A program made the position numbers and the translations under genes. Below are positions 4,901-9,329 of a stretch of 9,329 nt of DNA, in pieces; the stretch's first letter is position 1; each line of letters opens with the position of its first letter. Source of the DNA: JBFFSQ01 sp041572275 (GTDB lineage: Bacteria; Pseudomonadota; Gammaproteobacteria; SZUA-229); assembly GCA_041572275.1 (NCBI GenBank), contig JBFFSQ010000113.1:1-9329 (forward strand), in the 5' to 3' direction. Below the pieces are notes generated by a model. That model saw nothing but the letters and a program-made list of their open reading frames with translations. It was not told the DNA's origin and did no database searches.

Positions 4901-5946
4901 AGGGTGGCATCCTCCAATATCGAGGTATACACCCCATGCATTTCTTCACAGGCATCATCGAGTTCGTTGTTATTAAACAGATGGCTGAGATGTTTCGGGT
5001 TGATCGACATGACCTGAACTTTGCCATCCTGTTCAACAATGGTGATGCGGCAGGGTAGAAACAGGCCAACACGTGGGTCGAGGCTAAGGGCCTGGTAGAG
5101 GAAATTAAAGTTACAGAAATACACCATCATCTGTTGTTTTGATTCTTTACCTTCGGGGACAAAGCCACTATCAATGGCCTGGTCACGGATGTGCACAAAA
5201 TTCATGCCGGCAATAGAGCGTTTAACATTCTCTACGGTTTCTTCGAAACTATAGGGCGACTCATACACCAGTGAAGGGGATTCTTCGTCGATGATTGCGT
5301 GCTTCTGTAAAATTTTGGATTGTTCAAAGCTGCGCAGGTAACTGATGATGTCATCGACCTGTTGTTCGCTCAGGCCCAGCGCTGGTCCCGCTGGCATTGG
5401 TGTTTCCTTTCGCCCGTTCATGATGGTGTGTTTGATCATCTGGTCACTGGCTGAGTTTAGGAATCCCTGATTGCTCAGTGCGGGTGCGGTAATAGGCAGG
5501 TCTTTAGGTCGTGAAAACATGACGCCAGTACCCTTGCCTCCCCTGGCTTGATCACCGTGACAGCTGGCGCAATGACTGGCAAACAGTGTTCGGCCATTAT
5601 CAGCATTGCCTTTGATCGGGGTGTCATCCCATGTCGGTGCAGGTTGGTTATGCCAGGAACGAATGTAGGCAATGATGGCATCAATTTCCTCAGTGCTAAG
5701 CTTGTAAAAAGAGGGCATGACGCGACCGGGGCGACCGATGCGAATGGTGCGATGCAGGTATTGATCTGAAACCTGTTCCAGAAATGAAGGCAATGCCAGT
5801 GGAATACCCACACCGCCGTGGCCACTGTTACCGTGGCAAATCGCACAGTTGTTGTTGTACAGGGCCTTGCCATCACTGGCGTTGGCAATGGTTGGCAACA
5901 GGAATAACAGACAAAGTTGAACGACAGAAATTGTTTTGATCATCAT
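4897..5946 (-). CDS. Exported diheme cytochrome c fused to a DUF302 domain
   Basis: From ATG 5946 the product has 349 residues: a signal peptide (1-23, ending TIANA or close to it), cytochrome c domain 1 with CAICH (34-38) and likely axial Met77 (RVMPSF), domain 2 with CASCH (126-130) and likely axial Met184 (TPMPAG), then a DUF302 domain from about 224 to the end. The two heme domains resemble class I diheme electron carriers of the c4 type. The DUF302 part contains Cys278, Cys299 (LPCR) and Cys333. The protein should be periplasmic and need the cytochrome c maturation machinery. The open frame extends to ATG 6051, which overlaps the hrpA stop; that start would put 35 residues before the signal peptide, so 5946 is preferred although it has no clear ribosome site. 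Electron partner and substrate are unknown. Confidence 0.88.
   Translation of the reverse strand: MMIKTISVVQLCLLFLLPTIANASDGKALYNNNCAICHGNSGHGGVGIPLALPSFLEQVSDQYLHRTIRIGRPGRVMPSFYKLSTEEIDAIIAYIRSWHNQPAPTWDDTPIKGNADNGRTLFASHCASCHGDQARGGKGTGVMFSRPKDLPITAPALSNQGFLNSASDQMIKHTIMNGRKETPMPAGPALGLSEQQVDDIISYLRSFEQSKILQKHAIIDEESPSLVYESPYSFEETVENVKRSIAGMNFVHIRDQAIDSGFVPEGKESKQQMMVYFCNFNFLYQALSLDPRVGLFLPCRITIVEQDGKVQVMSINPKHLSHLFNNNELDDACEEMHGVYTSILEDATL
4911..4915 (-). promoter_or_regulatory. Ribosome binding site of the DUF302 gene
   Basis: GGAGG on the minus strand lies 10 bases ahead of the ATG at 4900, within the last codons of the cytochrome gene. It supports the overlapping start. Confidence 0.65.
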
Positions 5947-6043
5947 CCGGAAAGAATAGCAGTATTTGCCGCGAATGCCTTGAATCAGGTCAACAAACTG
6001 GAGCTCACGCACTCGTATAAGTTGATGCTGATATTCTATCGGG

Positions 6044-9000
6044 TCAGGCATCAGAGATCTCAGTCCAGTAAGTCTTCAGGCGTTTGGCCGAGATCGGGAT
6101 CAGGGTTTTCAGTTCCTGTGCAAATAGTGAGACCCGGTATTCTTCCAGCATCCAGCGATAATGCTCAAGCTGTTCAGAATAAGCCTGCTGCTGTTCCAGC
6201 GCCTGCAGTCGTTTCTGGTAGTCCTGCCAGAGCTGACTGATTTCCAGCCGCTGCTTGCGATCGCGGCCCGGGTTATCCTGGATTTTTTCCAGACGTTTGT
6301 GAATGGCTTTCAGGTAGCGCGGGTACTGGCGCAACCACTGCTCATCATTCTGGAGTAGAAAATGAGGCCGGAACAGATGGTTGAGCTGCTCCTGAATATC
6401 ACTCATGGCATCGAGCCAGGTCAGGGGTGGGTTTTTCAGGATTTTCCGCAATCCCTGGTATTCCTTAAGGATGCTGCCGATGAGTCGGCACCAGTCAGTG
6501 GCCGTGTTGTGTAATTCACTGCGGCCCTTCTCCAGTACCTGTTCGAAATCCGCTTTACTGTGTGCTTCATGGCGAGTAAACAGCTGATCGATTGTGGCGG
6601 CGATGATGTCGTGCTTGAGGTCATCGCATGTACCAATGGCAGTATATTGCAGGCACAGTTTCTGGATGTTGGGGAGATTGCCGCGCAGGTGTTTGACCTG
6701 TTCAGGCAGGGCATTCATATAGAGCTGGCGTAAGCCGAGACGATGTTTGTCCCTGGCTTCCTGTTGTGAACTTAGCACCCGCAACGCAACCTTGCGGCCT
6801 TCTTTCACCAGTGCCGGATAGCCTTTGATGGTGACGCCCTGCATGCTGATTTCAGTGCTGTCCGGTAATTCATCGAGGATATCGGCGCTGACTTCATCCT
6901 GCTCAATAGAATGGCTGCTGGCTTCAGGCACAGCACTTTCGGCCTGGTCACTGAAGCAGTCTTTCAGGGCCTGTAGATCTCGATCCTCTGCCAGGGTTTC
7001 ACCCTGTGAATTAATGATGCGGAAGTTCATGAACAGGTGTCGATCAAGCAATTGTGGACGCCAGGCATCATAAGGAATATCGGTGCCGGTAATTTTGCGT
7101 AAATGATTCGACATTGCTGAGCTCAACGACAGCTCACCCGGTTGCAGGATTTCCATGCAGGCATCGGCAAAGTTTGGTGCCGGCACGAAATGGCGACGCA
7201 GCTGTTTCGGTAACGAACGAATCAGTCCCACCATTTTTTCATGTAGCATGCCGGGCACCAGCCATTCACAGCGTTGAGCATTAATTGCATTCAGTCCCGC
7301 CAGTGGCGTGATCAGGGTAATGCCATCACGTTGGTTGTTACTGGGATCAAAATGGTATTCCAGCGGGTAATGACTACCATTGAGTTCAAGGTGATCCGGG
7401 AACTGGCGATCAGTGATATTGGCCGCATCATGCTGCATCAGGTGTTCGCGTGTGAGCAACAGATTATCGGGTTTTTCCTGTTTCAGCCATTTGAGCAATT
7501 GTGGGCCGCTGTATATATGGGACGGAATGCGTTGGTCATAGAACTGGTAGAGGATTTCATCGTCCACCAGAATATCCTGGCGGCGTGATTTGGCTTCCAG
7601 ATTTTCAAGCTCATGGATCAGTTGCTGGTTATGGACGAAAAAATCAGCCGTGCAATTGAAATCACCGGTGACTAGCGCCGAGCGAATAAAAATGTCCCGT
7701 GAGGCCACAGGATCGATCGGGCCGTAGTTAATTTTGCGCCGCGGGGTGATGATGAGTCCATACAGGGTGGTGCGCTCAAAGGCAGTCACCTGTGCCGCGC
7801 GTTTCTCCCAGTGAGCATCACTGTAACTGCGTTTAAGCAGGTGTTGAGCCTTGCGCTCGATCCATTGCGGGTCAAGCTTGGCCACGGTGCGGGCATACAC
7901 GCGGGAGGTCTCTACAATTTCTGCTGCCATTAGCCATTTTGGTGCCGACTTGAACAGGGCTGAGCCGGGGAAAATCATAAATTTGCGATTACGCGCCCCC
8001 AGATACTGCTGGTTGTCGTCCTTGAAGCCGAGGTTGCCCAGCAGACCGCTGAGCAGGGCACGATGAATGGCATCATAGTCCGCTTCCTGTGAGTTGAAAC
8101 GCAGCTTCAGGTCATTGAGCATATGGCGAATCTGTTTGTGCGTGTCACGCCATTCACGCATGCGCATCCAGGACAGGAAATGCGCCTTGCACCATTTGCG
8201 CAGTTTGTTGGCCGACAATGTCTTTTGTTGTTCCTGGTAGCGCTGCCACAGATTGAGGTAGCTGATAAAGTCTGAACGGTTGTCCTGGAATGTTCGTTGC
8301 GCCTCATCGGCGGCCTGCTGTCGATCCATCGGACGTTCCCGTGGGTCCTGTACCGCCAGTGCCGAGGCAATAATCAATACTTCGTTGAGCGCGGTTTCAG
8401 ATTCAGCCTCCAGTAACATACGGCCGATGCGGGGCTCGATGGGCAGGCGCGCCAGTTTTTTTCCGATTGCCGTGATGTGATGTTTGTGATCGATGGCGCC
8501 AAGTTCAAACAGGAGTTTGTAGCCATCGCGAATCAGGCGACTATCCGGAGGCTCAACAAAAGGGAAGTCTTCAACATGGCCGAGTTGCAGATTCTCCATT
8601 TGTAAAATAACAGCAGCTAAATTGGTGCGCTGGATTTCCGGCTCGGTAAATTCCGGGCGGCTGTTGAAATCCTCTTCAGAATACAGGCGTATACAGACTC
8701 CGGAGCTGACACGGCCACAGCGACCCTTACGCTGGTTGGCCGATGCCTGTGATACCGGCTCTACCGGTAGGCGTTGAATTTTACTGTGCCAGGAATAGCG
8801 CGAGATGCGGGCGACGCCACTATCGATCACATATTTAATGCCCGGTACCGTGAGTGAGGTTTCGGCCACATTGGTCGACAGTACAATGCGACGCTTATTC
8901 GAGGTGTGAAAAATCTTGTTTTGTTCAGCTGCCGATAAGCGCGCCAGTAGCGGTAAAATTTCGGTGTTGGGTAAATGTCGCTTTCGCAGAAATTCGGCCG

Positions 9001-9329
9001 TTTCGCGAATATCCCGCTCACCACTAAGGAACACCAGAATGTCGCTACGGTCGATGCGAGACAGTTCATCAACCGCATCTGAAATACCCTGCTGTAAATC
9101 CTTCTGGCGCTCGTCTTCATCATTACCATGCAGGGGACGGTAATGTACTTCCACTGGATATGTGCGGCCAGACACCATAATAATGGGCGCATCATCAAAA
9201 TGTTTGGAAAAACGTTCCGGATCGATGGTGGCCGAGGTGATGATAATCTTCAGGTCTTTGCGTTTGGGGAGCAGACGCTTTAAATAGCCCAGCAGAAAGT
9301 CGATATTCAGGCTGCGTTCGTGAGCCTCA
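6044..9329 (-). CDS. hrpA: ATP-dependent RNA helicase HrpA (5' end outside the window)
   Basis: The frame is open to the right edge; the first full codon is the Glu of the DEAH box (EAHERSLN), so the Walker A part lies outside and 1094 residues are present. Counting from that Glu: SAT motif (32-34), FLSGERD (100-106), STNVAETSLT (151-160), QRKGRCGR (199-206, arginine fingers), the winged-helix/HA2 region (about 270-380), an OB-fold (about 424-490), and a long C-terminal region (about 530-1090) of the DUF3418 type peculiar to bacterial HrpA. E. coli HrpA is 1300 aa, so the total fits. HrpA is a cytoplasmic DEAH/RHA helicase acting on RNA and implicated in mRNA processing and rescue of stalled ribosomes. 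All motifs in the window are intact. The stop TGA (6046-6044) overlaps a possible start of the cytochrome ORF at 6051. Confidence 0.97.
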   Translation of the reverse strand, partial: EAHERSLNIDFLLGYLKRLLPKRKDLKIIITSATIDPERFSKHFDDAPIIMVSGRTYPVEVHYRPLHGNDEDERQKDLQQGISDAVDELSRIDRSDILVFLSGERDIRETAEFLRKRHLPNTEILPLLARLSAAEQNKIFHTSNKRRIVLSTNVAETSLTVPGIKYVIDSGVARISRYSWHSKIQRLPVEPVSQASANQRKGRCGRVSSGVCIRLYSEEDFNSRPEFTEPEIQRTNLAAVILQMENLQLGHVEDFPFVEPPDSRLIRDGYKLLFELGAIDHKHHITAIGKKLARLPIEPRIGRMLLEAESETALNEVLIIASALAVQDPRERPMDRQQAADEAQRTFQDNRSDFISYLNLWQRYQEQQKTLSANKLRKWCKAHFLSWMRMREWRDTHKQIRHMLNDLKLRFNSQEADYDAIHRALLSGLLGNLGFKDDNQQYLGARNRKFMIFPGSALFKSAPKWLMAAEIVETSRVYARTVAKLDPQWIERKAQHLLKRSYSDAHWEKRAAQVTAFERTTLYGLIITPRRKINYGPIDPVASRDIFIRSALVTGDFNCTADFFVHNQQLIHELENLEAKSRRQDILVDDEILYQFYDQRIPSHIYSGPQLLKWLKQEKPDNLLLTREHLMQHDAANITDRQFPDHLELNGSHYPLEYHFDPSNNQRDGITLITPLAGLNAINAQRCEWLVPGMLHEKMVGLIRSLPKQLRRHFVPAPNFADACMEILQPGELSLSSAMSNHLRKITGTDIPYDAWRPQLLDRHLFMNFRIINSQGETLAEDRDLQALKDCFSDQAESAVPEASSHSIEQDEVSADILDELPDSTEISMQGVTIKGYPALVKEGRKVALRVLSSQQEARDKHRLGLRQLYMNALPEQVKHLRGNLPNIQKLCLQYTAIGTCDDLKHDIIAATIDQLFTRHEAHSKADFEQVLEKGRSELHNTATDWCRLIGSILKEYQGLRKILKNPPLTWLDAMSDIQEQLNHLFRPHFLLQNDEQWLRQYPRYLKAIHKRLEKIQDNPGRDRKQRLEISQLWQDYQKRLQALEQQQAYSEQLEHYRWMLEEYRVSLFAQELKTLIPISAKRLKTYWTEISDA

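Noticed and set aside
5475..5888. 137-residue minus-strand ORF within the cytochrome gene
   Set aside because: It is in another frame of the cytochrome coding sequence, with composition typical of an out-of-frame shadow.
6044..9178. HrpA starting at the ATG at 9178
   Set aside because: The frame continues upstream to the window edge and encodes the DEAH and SAT helicase motifs, so that Met is internal.

Overview
The window looks like chromosomal DNA of a gammaproteobacterium. The main evidence is the long HrpA-type DEAH-box RNA helicase with its HrpA-specific C-terminal half, found together with long-form PhnA, MmcQ/YjbR, DUF3175, PilZ and periplasmic c-type cytochrome families. An exported diheme cytochrome implies a Gram-negative with a respiratory periplasm. 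The species cannot be named from the sequence. The first ~1 kb is clearly richer in A+T and has fewer recognisable genes than the hrpA end, so the left part looks like accessory or fast-evolving sequence and the right part like conserved core.

Layout, left to right. Positions 1-157 (minus) hold the 5' end of a gene that leaves the window, probably a STAS/SpoIIAA-like fold protein. A doubtful small membrane ORF lies just upstream of it in the same frame (188-388, minus). An AT-rich gap of about 380 bases follows; it contains a good sigma70-type promoter (624-652) that feeds a 62-residue orphan gene (766-954, plus) closed by a strong intrinsic terminator (981-1008). Next come a small exported beta-barrel-like protein (1091-1633, plus), a three-helix membrane protein (1648-1983, minus) and a PhnA-family zinc-ribbon protein (2019-2600, minus). 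An MmcQ/YjbR-family gene (2731-3087, plus) is divergent from the last. A PlsC-like acyltransferase overlaps a DUF3175 gene (3204-4074, plus).

The right half is entirely on the minus strand and reads hrpA (5' end outside the window), then an exported diheme cytochrome c fused to a DUF302 domain, then an exported stand-alone DUF302 protein, then a single-domain PilZ protein. The hrpA stop lies almost directly on a possible start of the cytochrome ORF. The cytochrome and DUF302 genes overlap by 4 nt, and PilZ follows after about 50 nt, so these four genes could be co-transcribed.

The most interesting unit is the cytochrome c-DUF302 fusion with its neighbouring DUF302 paralogue. The fused domain carries three cysteines and the stand-alone copy carries none. 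This suggests a periplasmic redox module of unassigned function. The rest appears to be ordinary conserved-hypothetical and housekeeping content; no tRNA, rRNA, insertion sequence or CRISPR array was seen.
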